From Bradyrhizobiaceae bacterium PARB1 (lineage in GTDB: Bacteria > Pseudomonadota > Alphaproteobacteria > Rhizobiales > Xanthobacteraceae), in NCBI GenBank assembly GCA_002256345.1, contig NKIY01000005.1, positions 314,485 through 378,484 on the forward strand: 64,000 bases of DNA, given 5' to 3'. The position numbers and the translations under genes are program-made. The number at the start of each line of letters is the position of its first letter. Position 1 is the first letter of the stretch. Below are positions 26,214-38,017 of this stretch, in pieces. Under the pieces are notes generated by a model. The model did no database searches, had not been told where the DNA came from, and saw only the letters and a list, made by a program, of their open reading frames with translations.

Positions 26214-27737
26214 TTACATCGTGGCGCCCAGCACCCATGGCGCGAATTCGGCGCTGCCGACATCAAAACCCTCGCTCTTGGTGCGTTGGCCCGATGCCGT
26301 TGCGAGCATCAGATCGAAGATGCGCTGGCCGCATTGCTGTACGGTCTCGTCGCCGTCGAGCACGGTGCCGCAATTGATGTCCATGTCGTCTTCCATGCGC
26401 TTGAACATCGGCGTGTTGGTGGCCAGCTTGATCGACGGCGCCGGCTTGCAGCCGAACACGCTGCCGCGGCCGGTTGTGAAGCACACCATATTGGCACCGC
26501 CTGCGACCTGACCTGTCGCGGCGACGGGGTCGTAGCCGGGCGTGTCCATGAAGACGAAGCCCTTTTTGGTGATGGCCTCGGCATAGTTGAGCACATCGAC
26601 GAGATTGGTCGAACCGGCCTTGGCCATGGCACCGAGCGACTTTTCAAGGATCGTCGTGAGACCACCGGCCTTGTTCCCGGGCGAGGGGTTGGCGTTCATC
26701 TCGGCGCCCTCCCGCTCGCAATATTGCTCCCACCAGCGCATCAGGCCGACCAGCTTTTCGCCGACCTCGCGCGAGACGGCGCGGCGTGTGAGCAGATGTT
26801 CGGCACCATAGGTCTCCGGCGTTTCCGACAGCACCACCGTGCCGCCATGGCGCACCAGCAGATCGCTGGCAGCGCCGAGTGCGGGATTGGCGGAAATGCC
26901 CGAATAGCCATCGGAGCCACCGCATTGAAGCGCGACGGTGAGTTCGCTCGCGGAGACCTCTTCACGCGTCACCTTGTTGGCGTCGGCGAGCGCTTCCTTG
27001 ACGAAGGCGATGCCAGCTTCGGTGGTCTTGCGCGTGCCGCCGATCTCCTGGATCTGCATCTCGCGCAGCCGGCCGGCGAGCTTTTGCTCCTGCATCAGGC
27101 CACCGATCTGGTTGATCTCGCAGCCGAGGCCAAGCACGACGACATGCGAGAAATTCACGTGACGCGCATAGCCGCCAAGCGTGCGGCGAAGCAGCGTCAA
27201 CGGTTCGTCCTGCGTCATGCCGCAACCGGTCTTGTGGGTCAGCGCGACGACGCCGTCGACATTGGGATAGTCGGCGAGCGGATCGTGACCGCTGAAGGGA
27301 TTGCGCTTGAAAACGTCGGCGACGAGGCTGGCCACATGGGCGCTGCAATTCACCGAGGTGAGCAGGCCGATATAGTTACGCGTGGCGACGCGGCCGTCGC
27401 TGCGTCTGATGCCCATGAAGGTCGCGGGCAGATCGAAATTCGGCGTCGGCTTCACATCGACGCCATAGGCATAATCGCGGTCGAAATCGCCCATGCCGCA
27501 ATTCTGGGTGTGAACGTGCTGGCCGGGCGCGATGGGCTGGGTGGCGAAGCCGATGATCTGGCCGTAGCGATAGATCGGCTCGTTCACGGCAATGGGCCGG
27601 ATCGCCACCTTATGACCGGCGGGAATGCGCTCCGAGGTGACGACGCCCTTGGCGACCTCGACGCCCGGCAGCAGCATGGTGCGCGCGATCAGGACAGCGT
27701 CGTCGGGATGCAGGCGGATGACGGGAGACGGAGACAT
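26214..27737 (-). CDS. uxaA: UxaA-family altronate dehydratase (hydrolyase)
   Basis: The protein of 507 residues joins an N-terminal SAF domain (about residues 10-85, AGHKVAIRPIAVNEPIYRYG) to the large UxaA C-terminal domain (VVALTHKTGCGMTQDEPL, VLGLGCEINQIGGL, LQCGGSDGYSGISANPALG). UxaA removes water from D-altronate to give 2-keto-3-deoxygluconate in hexuronate breakdown, though related hydrolyases act on other sugar acids. ATG 27737 has AGGAAA upstream; an open frame continues further but without coding features. No other hexuronate genes are near, so the exact substrate is open. eutB follows after 23 bases. Confidence 0.85.
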   Translation of the reverse strand: MSPSPVIRLHPDDAVLIARTMLLPGVEVAKGVVTSERIPAGHKVAIRPIAVNEPIYRYGQIIGFATQPIAPGQHVHTQNCGMGDFDRDYAYGVDVKPTPNFDLPATFMGIRRSDGRVATRNYIGLLTSVNCSAHVASLVADVFKRNPFSGHDPLADYPNVDGVVALTHKTGCGMTQDEPLTLLRRTLGGYARHVNFSHVVVLGLGCEINQIGGLMQEQKLAGRLREMQIQEIGGTRKTTEAGIAFVKEALADANKVTREEVSASELTVALQCGGSDGYSGISANPALGAASDLLVRHGGTVVLSETPETYGAEHLLTRRAVSREVGEKLVGLMRWWEQYCEREGAEMNANPSPGNKAGGLTTILEKSLGAMAKAGSTNLVDVLNYAEAITKKGFVFMDTPGYDPVAATGQVAGGANMVCFTTGRGSVFGCKPAPSIKLATNTPMFKRMEDDMDINCGTVLDGDETVQQCGQRIFDLMLATASGQRTKSEGFDVGSAEFAPWVLGATM

Positions 27738-28509
27738 CGGATTTCCTCGCGCGTGCTTTGTTGAACCTCTTGTTTGGAATGAGTCTAGCTGAAAGCCGCC
27801 GGCTGCGTCAGCCCTGCTTTGGCCTCTGCCCGCACGGCAGACATGCGCAGTCGCCCCTGTTGTTTGCGGCGCGGGGACGCCGTCTCGCCTTGCATTCCCT
27901 GCCCTCTGAGAAGAGGGCGCACGGAACGCCGGGTGCCCAAAGCACCCATGGCCTGCACGCCGATGCGGTCTTCCGCATAGGAAACGTACAGGACTTCCGG
28001 AGACCCCAGGCAAGTGCCCAGCGTTCCGCGCGCGATGCTGCTTCCGGTTGCTTCGTACTCTCCAGGGTGCTGACTGGTCACCCTCGGGTTGAGATTGTTT
28101 CTCAGGCCGGTTGACCGGAGAACCCTCTACCCCTCGCGCCTCTAGGCACGGGACGGCACGACTTGGCCGGCGCTCTCTGGCGCGGTCCGTCAGCGCATGA
28201 AGAAGCAACTCACAGCGCCTCTCGGCACCGCCCTGTCACCGCCCCGCTACGCCTGACGCCTCGAGCGTCACCGCATCCCACCTCGCAGATCGTGACGATC
28301 GCGAACCACCCCTCTCAGTGAGGCGGGACGGGACGGAGAATGAGGCGCGACAGGAATATTGTCAAGAACAAAAATAGAACAAACCTTGAAGTCGTAGCCG
28401 GATGGAGCGCAGCGTAATCCGGGGATGTCGAGATAGTTGAAACACCCGGTCCCCGGGCTACGCTGCGCTCCACCCGGGCTACGCTAACCACGGCTTTCGG
28501 CGCTTACCG
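27738..28509. other. Long intergenic region with repeat character
   Basis: These 772 bases carry no gene I can support. A 98-codon minus-strand frame (27785-28081) has no recognisable domain, a low-complexity Arg/Gly/Ala make-up and no good ribosome-binding site. The sequence has many short GC-rich inverted motifs (for example near 28240-28280) and resembles the multicopy intergenic DNA common in Bradyrhizobium-type genomes. A family A palindrome fills 28394-28482. The promoter of uxaA should lie close to its left end. Confidence 0.5.
28394..28482. repeat. Palindromic intergenic repeat, family A, copy 2
   Basis: GTAGCCGGATGGAGCGCAGC at the left and GCTGCGCTCCACCCGGGCTA at the right form a long near-perfect hairpin. 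The spacer TGTCGAGATAGTTGAAACAC matches that of the copy at 12228-12304. It lies just past the opgC-like gene's stop codon. Confidence 0.82.
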
Positions 28510-29631
28510 CTACGCCCTGCTCGCCTTCACCCATTTCCGGAAATAGGCGACGCCGACCATCGCAGCGATACCGCCCAGACTGACCACGAGCTGAACCCAG
28601 AACGCATCCGAGACGAGGTGAATGGCGAAGTAGGCCACGAAGGCCAGAAACACGCCGGCGCAGAAGACTTCGAGAGACTGCTGGCCACAGACAATCAGCG
28701 GACGCCAGACCGGCCAGTGCAGCGCCGGCGCATCCTTCGGCACCAGCCGCGCGACCACGATCGCCAGCGCGAGGAAATGGACGATGCGATAGGGCGCGAG
28801 ATTGGTCTTGTCGTTCGGCACGAAAAGCGAGCGGATAACATCCGGAAGCAAACCATCAAGTCCCGTATGCGCGGCCACGGTGACAACTGCGGAGAACGCA
28901 AGGATCGCGATACAGAGCGGCATCACGATGCTTAATCGCAACAGACGCTGCAGCTTCGCCTGATCGGTCACCGCGGTCCATGCACCGATAACAAACAGAA
29001 GCTGCCAGGCGAATGGATTGAAGTACCAGGTGCCCGAGGGATAGCCGGGCAGATTCCAGCCGAAATGGCGGGCGGCGATGTAAAGCAGCAGCGACGTCGC
29101 CAGCGTGACGTTCGGTGCGCGGATCAGAAGCCAGAGCACGGGCGGAAACGGCGCCATCAGCACGATATAGAGCGGCAGCACGTCCAGATTCAGTGGCCGG
29201 TATTCGAGCAGCAGGCCGTGCTTGAGGAATTCGACGGGCTCGGCAATGAGGCGGCGGATGTTGAACTCATCGAGCAGATGCGCGTGACCGTAGCGCTGGG
29301 CGACATAACCGATGGCGACCACGTAGAAGACGAACAACAGGATGTAGGCGACGTAGATCTGCCAGACCCGGCCGACGACGCCGACCGACGCCGTGAAGAA
29401 ACCCTTCGCCCGCACCATGCGGCCATAGACGAAGGCCACCGTGAAGCCGGACACAAACACGAACAGTTCGGCGGCGTCGCTAAAGCCGTAGTTCCGCGCG
29501 GTGACCCAGGCGATGATGTTGTTGGGAACGTGGTCGAGGAAAATCGCCCAATTGGCGAGGCCCCGGAAGAGATCCAGTCGCAGGTCGCGGGTGGATTCTT
29601 TTGTTTTCATCGGCTCTGCCATCACTGTCAT
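28510..29631 (-). CDS. OpgC-domain integral membrane protein
   Basis: The 373-residue protein has about ten hydrophobic membrane segments and begins with the OpgC-type signature RDLRLDLFRGLANWAIFLDHVPNN, followed by a SDAAELFVFVSGFTVAFVYG helix. OpgC proteins are acyltransferase-like enzymes that transfer succinyl groups to osmoregulated periplasmic glucans. The conserved Asp and His of LFRG...LDH are present. No opgG/opgH glucan genes are in the window, so the acceptor is unproven. ATG 29631 starts MTVMAEPMKT. It lies 74 bases downstream of the czc-linked small gene on the same strand. Confidence 0.82.
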   Translation of the reverse strand: MTVMAEPMKTKESTRDLRLDLFRGLANWAIFLDHVPNNIIAWVTARNYGFSDAAELFVFVSGFTVAFVYGRMVRAKGFFTASVGVVGRVWQIYVAYILLFVFYVVAIGYVAQRYGHAHLLDEFNIRRLIAEPVEFLKHGLLLEYRPLNLDVLPLYIVLMAPFPPVLWLLIRAPNVTLATSLLLYIAARHFGWNLPGYPSGTWYFNPFAWQLLFVIGAWTAVTDQAKLQRLLRLSIVMPLCIAILAFSAVVTVAAHTGLDGLLPDVIRSLFVPNDKTNLAPYRIVHFLALAIVVARLVPKDAPALHWPVWRPLIVCGQQSLEVFCAGVFLAFVAYFAIHLVSDAFWVQLVVSLGGIAAMVGVAYFRKWVKASRA

Positions 29632-29705
29632 TCATTGGACGTCCGGCTTTTCCCTCCCCGGAGCGAAGCGACTGGGGAGGGAAACCATTGGCGGCGGAGC
29701 TCCAC

Positions 29706-30073
29706 TCAGTTCTTGAACTTCGCCTGCCCGGACTTTCCATCCGCTGTCTTCAGCGTGATGCTCACCGCCGCTCCCTTGGCGATGTCGGCTTTGGCCTCGC
29801 CTTTGAGCGTGTGTCCGGACGCCGTCAGCGGCAGCGTCTCGCGCTCGCTGCCTGCGGTGAGCAATGCCGAGCCGGAATAACCGGTGGTCGAAAGCGGCTT
29901 GTTGGCATCGTCGAGAATATGGAAGGTCAGCACCTTCCCGGAGGTTGTCATCTCCACATGCACGCCGGCGACATCCTCCATCGGGCCGCCATTCGGTCCC
30001 TTCTGATGGACGTGTTGCGCCATCGCCGGACCGGCGAACAACAATGCGGACGCGACGAGCAGGATCTTCTTCA

Positions 30074-30074
<1 letters not shown>
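29706..30074 (-). CDS. Small periplasmic protein coupled to czcA
   Basis: The start ATG at 30074 shares a base with the czcA stop (TGATG) and has GGAGA eight bases upstream, so it is translationally coupled to the metal pump. It encodes about 122 residues with a signal peptide (LLVASALLFAGPAMAQ). Next comes a short His-containing N-terminus, HVHQKGPNGGPMEDVAG, and a beta-rich remainder without cysteines. I do not recognise a named family. A periplasmic metal-binding or accessory role to the Czc-type pump is inferred from the coupling and the N-terminal histidines. Confidence 0.7.
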
Positions 30075-33448
<3,374 letters not shown>

Positions 33449-34435
33449 TTAGTGGTCATGCGAGGCCTCCGACTTGCCGAGCTCGGCCTTGACCACGAAG
33501 CTATTTTTGGCGGCATAGCGATCGCCATCCATCAGGCCGAACACGATCTCGACATTCTCGAAATCGCGCTCGCCGATCTCGACCTCGCGGGCCTCGAACT
33601 TTTCGCCATTGCGGACGAAGACGACGCTTTTGTTTTCCACCGTCTGCAGCGCCGTGCCCTTCACCGTAACCGGCACCTGCTTGGCCGACAGGACCAGCCG
33701 GGCCGACACGAACAGGCCGGTGCGCAGACGCATGCCTTCATTCGCGACCACCGCCCGGACCAGCGCGCTTTGCGTATCACTGCTGCCGACCGGCGAGACA
33801 TAGGAGAGTTGCGCCTCGATGGGCGCGCCGCCGTCGCCGACATCGATCTGCACGGTGTCGCCGATCCGCACGCGCGGCAGATCGCGGCGATAGACGGAGA
33901 GATCGACCCAGACGGTGGAGATATCGGCGACTATGAAGGCCGGCTTCTGCTCCGAGGCATATTCGCCGAGCGAGATCTGGCGATCGATCACCGTACCGGA
34001 GATCGGTGCACGCATCTCGTAGACCGAGAGACTCTGGTTGCTCTCGATCTTCGCGAGCAGCTCGCCCTTCTCCACGGTATCGCCGATGCGCTTCTTGATT
34101 TCGCGCACGACGCCGGGGAAACGCGGCGTGACCTGCACCAGCGCTTCCTGATTGGGCTGCAGGATGCCATTGAGAATGATGGAATTGCGCAGCGTGCCCG
34201 GAGCGGCGGTCAGGATCTCGATGCCGGCGGCGGCGACCTTGGAGTCAGGCATCTGGACGACGCCTTCCTCACCATGGGCTGCATGGCCTTTCTCGCCGTG
34301 CCCCTTGTCGCCAGCCTTTGCGCCTTTGGCATCCTTGGCCGCAGGCCCGGCATTGCTGATGGACGTATTGAGATAGACGACGCCGCCGACGGCGATCGCT
34401 GCGGCGGCCAGCAGCATCATGAGTGGCTTGTTCAT
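33449..34435 (-). CDS. czcB: Periplasmic adaptor subunit of metal efflux pump, CzcB family
   Basis: The 328-residue protein has an N-terminal membrane anchor (LMMLLAAAAIAVGGVVYL) and then a His-rich linker (GDKGHGEKGHAAHGEEG) likely to bind metal. It continues with the membrane-fusion-protein barrel and lipoyl-type segments (RFPGVVREIKKRIGDTVEKGELLAKIES, MRAPISGTVIDRQISLGEY). It bridges CzcA and CzcC. The C-terminus is again His-containing (EASHDH). Its start overlaps the czcC stop by four bases (ATGA). Confidence 0.9.
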   Translation of the reverse strand: MNKPLMMLLAAAAIAVGGVVYLNTSISNAGPAAKDAKGAKAGDKGHGEKGHAAHGEEGVVQMPDSKVAAAGIEILTAAPGTLRNSIILNGILQPNQEALVQVTPRFPGVVREIKKRIGDTVEKGELLAKIESNQSLSVYEMRAPISGTVIDRQISLGEYASEQKPAFIVADISTVWVDLSVYRRDLPRVRIGDTVQIDVGDGGAPIEAQLSYVSPVGSSDTQSALVRAVVANEGMRLRTGLFVSARLVLSAKQVPVTVKGTALQTVENKSVVFVRNGEKFEAREVEIGERDFENVEIVFGLMDGDRYAAKNSFVVKAELGKSEASHDH

Positions 34436-35703
34436 CGTGCGCTCCCCCGCGCCAGTGCAAACGGATTGCCGACCAGCCCCTCGATGGTGGCGACGGCGAC
34501 ATGGAAATTCTGCTGGGCTTCCTGCTCGCGCAGGCGTGCCTGGGCGAGGCTGGCCTGGGCGTCGAGCACTTCGAGCAGCGAATAGCGCCCCTGCCCGTAG
34601 CCTTCGGAGATCGCCGCAGCCGCATCGCGCGCTTTCGGGATCCCGGATTCGCGCAGGATGGCGAGTTCGCGCAGCGAGCCTTGCAGCGTGTCATAAGCAC
34701 GGCCGGCAACGACGATCAGCGTGTTGCGATTGGCCTGACGCTCGGCCGCGGTCTTGGCGAGGCTTTCCTGCGCGGAAAGGATGTTGCCCTGGTTCTGATC
34801 GAAGATCGGGATCGGCACGGACACCGCAAGACGCACCGCATTGTCGCCGCTGTCGTGGAAACGGCGATAGCCAGCGGAAACAGTGACGTCGGGATAGGGC
34901 TTCAGCCGAGCCAGCAGCAGTTGCGCGTTGCGCTGGGCGAAGATCGCCTTCCAGCGCACCAGCTGCGGATTGGCATCGATCGCCGTGACGACCGCCTGAA
35001 ATGCTGGCGGGCGGCCGGTGACATCGAGGCGGCCGGATACGACGGAGAATTTCGGGGCCGTGTCGCCCATCAGGATCGCCAGCTCGCGGCGCGCCGAAGC
35101 AAGCGTCGCCTTGACGCGCTCGCGATCAGCTTTCACCAGAGCGGACGCGACATCCGCGCGCCCGGTCTCGGCGACGGAGGATGCACCGGCCTCGACCCGG
35201 CGTTGCAGCAGCGGCGAGATCTGGTCGATGGCTTCGACCTGTTCGTTGAGAATCTCGATCCGGCGCTGCAGGCCCAGCACGTTGAGAAACGCGATCGCGG
35301 TCTCAGACAGCACTTCCAGCCTCACGGCCTGCCGCTCGATCCCCGCCGCATCGAGGCCCGCCTGACCGGCGGCGATTCGCGCGTCGCGCTTGCCCCAGAG
35401 TTCGAACATCTGGCTGATCTGCAGCGTGGAGTCCGCCGAGCGCGTGCCGCGATAAGCGCCGGAACCGAGAGCGCCGTCGATCTCATAGGAGATTTCCGGA
35501 TTGATCAGCGCGCCCGACTGGATGCGCTGGCCGCGCGCGATGCCGATGTCGCGCTCGGCAGCGGTGAGGCGCGGACTGGCAGCGAGCGCACGCTGCAGCG
35601 CGCTCCCCATGGTAAGGGTTTGCGAATGGGCTACCCCCGTCAGCGGGGACGCGACGAGCAGCACAACCGCACACGCGCAACGCGTGGCGTATGTCGAGAA
35701 CAT
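34432..35703 (-). CDS. czcC: Outer-membrane TolC-like channel, CzcC family
   Basis: The 423-residue protein has a signal peptide (CACAVVLLVASPLTGVAHSQ) and the duplicated outer-membrane efflux domain with long heptad-like helices (LTAAERDIGIARGQRIQSGALINPEI-type start, LREQEAQQNFHVAVATIEGL near the end). It forms the outer channel of the CzcCBA pump. It overlaps czcB by four bases and is the first of the three pump genes. A small HCHGC protein gene lies 54 bases upstream. Confidence 0.9.
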   Translation of the reverse strand: MFSTYATRCACAVVLLVASPLTGVAHSQTLTMGSALQRALAASPRLTAAERDIGIARGQRIQSGALINPEISYEIDGALGSGAYRGTRSADSTLQISQMFELWGKRDARIAAGQAGLDAAGIERQAVRLEVLSETAIAFLNVLGLQRRIEILNEQVEAIDQISPLLQRRVEAGASSVAETGRADVASALVKADRERVKATLASARRELAILMGDTAPKFSVVSGRLDVTGRPPAFQAVVTAIDANPQLVRWKAIFAQRNAQLLLARLKPYPDVTVSAGYRRFHDSGDNAVRLAVSVPIPIFDQNQGNILSAQESLAKTAAERQANRNTLIVVAGRAYDTLQGSLRELAILRESGIPKARDAAAAISEGYGQGRYSLLEVLDAQASLAQARLREQEAQQNFHVAVATIEGLVGNPFALARGSAR

Positions 35704-35757
35704 GATGGAGACCTGACCAGTAACGGAATCAGGGCGCTACGCGCCCGGCGATGACGT

Positions 35758-36117
35758 TCAGGTCAGGAACTTGGGTGGACGCGGATCGATCGCGCGCGGC
35801 AGGCCACGATGCTCGGTGTCGTAAGACGCAACCGTACGGGCCACCACGGCGAGTGGCTTGGCGGTGATGACGAGCGGCTCGGCCATCATGAAGAAACAGC
35901 CGTGACAGTGGTTGTCCGCGACGGCTCCCATGTCGGAATGATCGGCGCCCTTGTCGGCAGCCGACATGATCGTCTCGAGCGACGGATTGGTGACATCCAG
36001 GCCGCACAGGCCATGCACCGCTCCGCCGATGAGGTAGACCGCCAGCACGAACGCAACCAACGCCCTGCGCGGCAGGCGCAGAATGCGAGAGCTGGACATG
36101 CGAGCGAACAACGTCAC
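35758..36117 (-). CDS. Small membrane-anchored protein with HCHGC motif, upstream of czcC
   Basis: The protein has one hydrophobic segment (ALVAFVLAVYLIGGAVHGL) and a following Cys. Its most striking feature is DNHCHGCFFMMAEP, a His/Cys/Met cluster suited to metal binding. GTG 36117 is chosen because GAGG lies five bases before it, giving about 119 residues; ATG 36099 and GTG 36153 are alternatives. It heads the czc run on the same strand, 54 bases before czcC. I recognise no named family. A metal-sensing or metal-capturing role is inferred. Confidence 0.62.
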   Translation of the reverse strand: MTLFARMSSSRILRLPRRALVAFVLAVYLIGGAVHGLCGLDVTNPSLETIMSAADKGADHSDMGAVADNHCHGCFFMMAEPLVITAKPLAVVARTVASYDTEHRGLPRAIDPRPPKFLT

Positions 36118-36242
36118 GAGAGCCTCATTCGACGAGTGGGACGGAGGTACCACGGTCGATCGAGGCTGTCGATCTGCAATACAGTTACAGTTTCGCGACC
36201 AAAATGTCGCATCGACGGGAACCGTGGATCTCAGCGCATAAA

Positions 36243-37247
36243 CTATTGCGGCTGCGGCCCCAATCCACCGGCGATCTCCGCCCAGATCGGCGCCTCCTCC
36301 TTGTAGAGCGCGTTGCTTGCCTGCAGCGTCATCGCACCTTCATCGACACCCTGGCTCTTGAGCACTTCGCGCACCCGATCGCTCTTGCTGGCGGCAACGA
36401 ACAGCGCGTTGAGCTTCGCCACGATCTCCGGCGGCGTTTTGGCTGGCGCCATGCATCCTTGAAAGGTGAGCAGCGAATGCACGCGCGAGGTCGCCCCCTG
36501 CTCCTTGAAGGTCGCCACATCGGGCAGCACATCGAGGCGGCGGCGGGATACGGCAACGGCACGACCCTTGCCGGTCTGCAGCACCGGCAGCGCCGCAGTA
36601 TAGCTGCCAATACCGGCTTCGATGGAGCCGCCTGCGAGGTCGCTCCACATCGGCGCCTCGCCGCGGTAATGCACCGCTTCCATCTTCAGCCCGTATTGCT
36701 TGTTGAGTTCGACGATGACCATGTGCGCGAACGAGCCGGCGGCATAAGTGCCGATATTCACCTTCTCGGTCTTCTTCGCGTAATCGATGAAGTCCTTCAG
36801 CGTCTTCGCGCCGACCTTCTCGCCCACCACTAGCGGCAGGCTGCCGCCCGGCATTACCGCCACCCAGGTGAAGTCCTGCGGGACATTGTACTTGATGTCC
36901 TTGATCAGTACGGGATTGAGCATATAGGCGGTGGTATTGCAGATCATCAGCGTATGACCATCGGGATCGGCGCGCTTCAACTCCAGCGCAGCGACGGCGC
37001 CGCCTGCGCCTGCCTTGTTCTCTACGACGATGGTCTGTCCCAGTTCACGCTGCAGATACTCGCCATAAAGACGCGCGAATTGATCGGTCTGGCCGCCGGG
37101 CGCCGAGCCTGCAAGAATCTTGATAGGTTTCGTGGGCCAGCTACTGGCACGGACCAGCGACGGCGCGCTCAACAACGCTGTAGCGCCTGCTCCTGCAGCG
37201 ACGAACTGGCGACGGCTCAGCAGACGCAACTTGTTTCGCACGATCAT
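36243..37247 (-). CDS. Bug-family tripartite tricarboxylate transporter binding protein
   Basis: A periplasmic solute-binding protein of about 334 residues with a leader bearing SRRQFVAAGAGATALLS (Tat-like). The Bug signature follows: WPTKPIKILAGSAPGGQTDQ, then VVENKAGAGG and ADPDGHTLMICNT. Such proteins capture carboxylates for TctAB-type transporters, but no tctA or tctB gene is nearby, as is common for orphan Bug proteins. The GGGAGG sequence directly touches ATG 37247, so GTG 37241, six bases downstream, may be the real start. Its ligand is unknown. Confidence 0.85.
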   Translation of the reverse strand: MIVRNKLRLLSRRQFVAAGAGATALLSAPSLVRASSWPTKPIKILAGSAPGGQTDQFARLYGEYLQRELGQTIVVENKAGAGGAVAALELKRADPDGHTLMICNTTAYMLNPVLIKDIKYNVPQDFTWVAVMPGGSLPLVVGEKVGAKTLKDFIDYAKKTEKVNIGTYAAGSFAHMVIVELNKQYGLKMEAVHYRGEAPMWSDLAGGSIEAGIGSYTAALPVLQTGKGRAVAVSRRRLDVLPDVATFKEQGATSRVHSLLTFQGCMAPAKTPPEIVAKLNALFVAASKSDRVREVLKSQGVDEGAMTLQASNALYKEEAPIWAEIAGGLGPQPQ

Positions 37248-37704
37248 CCTCCCGATGGTGATCCTGTCGCTCGCGGACAGGTGCATCGAATATGAACTGT
37301 TTTGGCGCGCGAAAGCAAAGCTGTCAGAAGTTGAATTGTGATGCGCGATGATGGCGCGCGGTGGTGTTATTCCGCAGCATGAACGCGAAGCATGGAACGC
37401 GGGCACGCATTGCCATCAGTCGGAATATTGCCGCTGTTGGTCATGCATCACGCTTCGCAGGAAAATGCACGCCAGTGCTGCGCGATATCGATGCCGCGGG
37501 AAACCACATATCCTCATGCGCGTACATATGCTGTCGGGCTGTCGATCGCAGCGTCCCACAGGGACCGATCTTTAGATCTTTCCTATTTCTTCCCGGTCAG
37601 CGGCACCTCGTATTCCTATGCCGGCAGCTTTAGTTGAATAGTCGGATGCAGAGGAGCCTTGCCCCCGTCCGCAACGACAGCCTGCCAAGGCAGAGGATAT
37701 CACC
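37248..37704. other. Intergenic stretch without supported gene
   Basis: This 457-base region upstream of the Bug gene is comparatively AT-rich. Overlapping short frames on both strands have no protein features. A small palindrome, CTGCCAAGGCAG, lies at 37682-37693 just before the ribosome-binding site of the 55-residue frame. Confidence 0.5.
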
Positions 37705-37872
37705 ATGTGGACCCAGATCGTCAGTTTCCTGCGCAAGCTCGACGAGACCGCGACCAACGGCGTGTATCTGCATGGCCGTTGCTGGATCGACGACCATGCG
37801 GCCGATACGACACCGCCTCACGGCCCCGCACAGCAAAAGTCGACAACGATGAACATCGCGCGACCGGGATAG
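37705..37872 (+). CDS. Possible small protein, 55 residues
   Basis: The frame begins MWTQIVSFLRKLDETATNGV and ends IARPG. AGAGGAT eight bases before the ATG is a good ribosome-binding site. The N-terminal third looks like an amphipathic helix, the middle contains HGRCWIDDH with one Cys and two His, and the C-terminus is polar. I recognise no family. It lies alone upstream of the DUF4118 protein on the same strand. It may be a real small protein or a chance frame. Confidence 0.4.
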   Translation: MWTQIVSFLRKLDETATNGVYLHGRCWIDDHAADTTPPHGPAQQKSTTMNIARPG

Positions 37873-38017
37873 ATCGCATATGATGACCGGCAGCGGAGCC
37901 GAAGCGGTATAAAATCTTATAGGATACCCAACGTCCTGGATTCACTGATAGGCGAACGGAACGAGGCAGATTTGCGTTGTTAGCTGACGTTTCACCGCCG
38001 CGACGTGGAGAACGAAT

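Noticed and set aside
24694-26511. 605-codon plus-strand frame opposite eutB
   Set aside because: It starts inside a palindromic repeat and has no domain; eutB on the other strand is well supported.
26214-28208. Extended altronate dehydratase starting 471 bases further upstream
   Set aside because: The added N-terminus is Arg/Pro/Gly-rich with no family match, and ATG 27737 has a good ribosome-binding site and the usual SAF-domain beginning.
24526-28509. Cobalamin riboswitch upstream of eutB, uxaA or hpnP
   Set aside because: I looked for the B12-box pattern because both hpnP and EutBC use cobalamin, but found no matching conserved segment.
37957-37985. GGAAC followed by CGTT before the DUF4118 gene as an EcfG promoter
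   Set aside because: The spacing is 12 bases rather than 16-17, so it does not fit the EcfG pattern.
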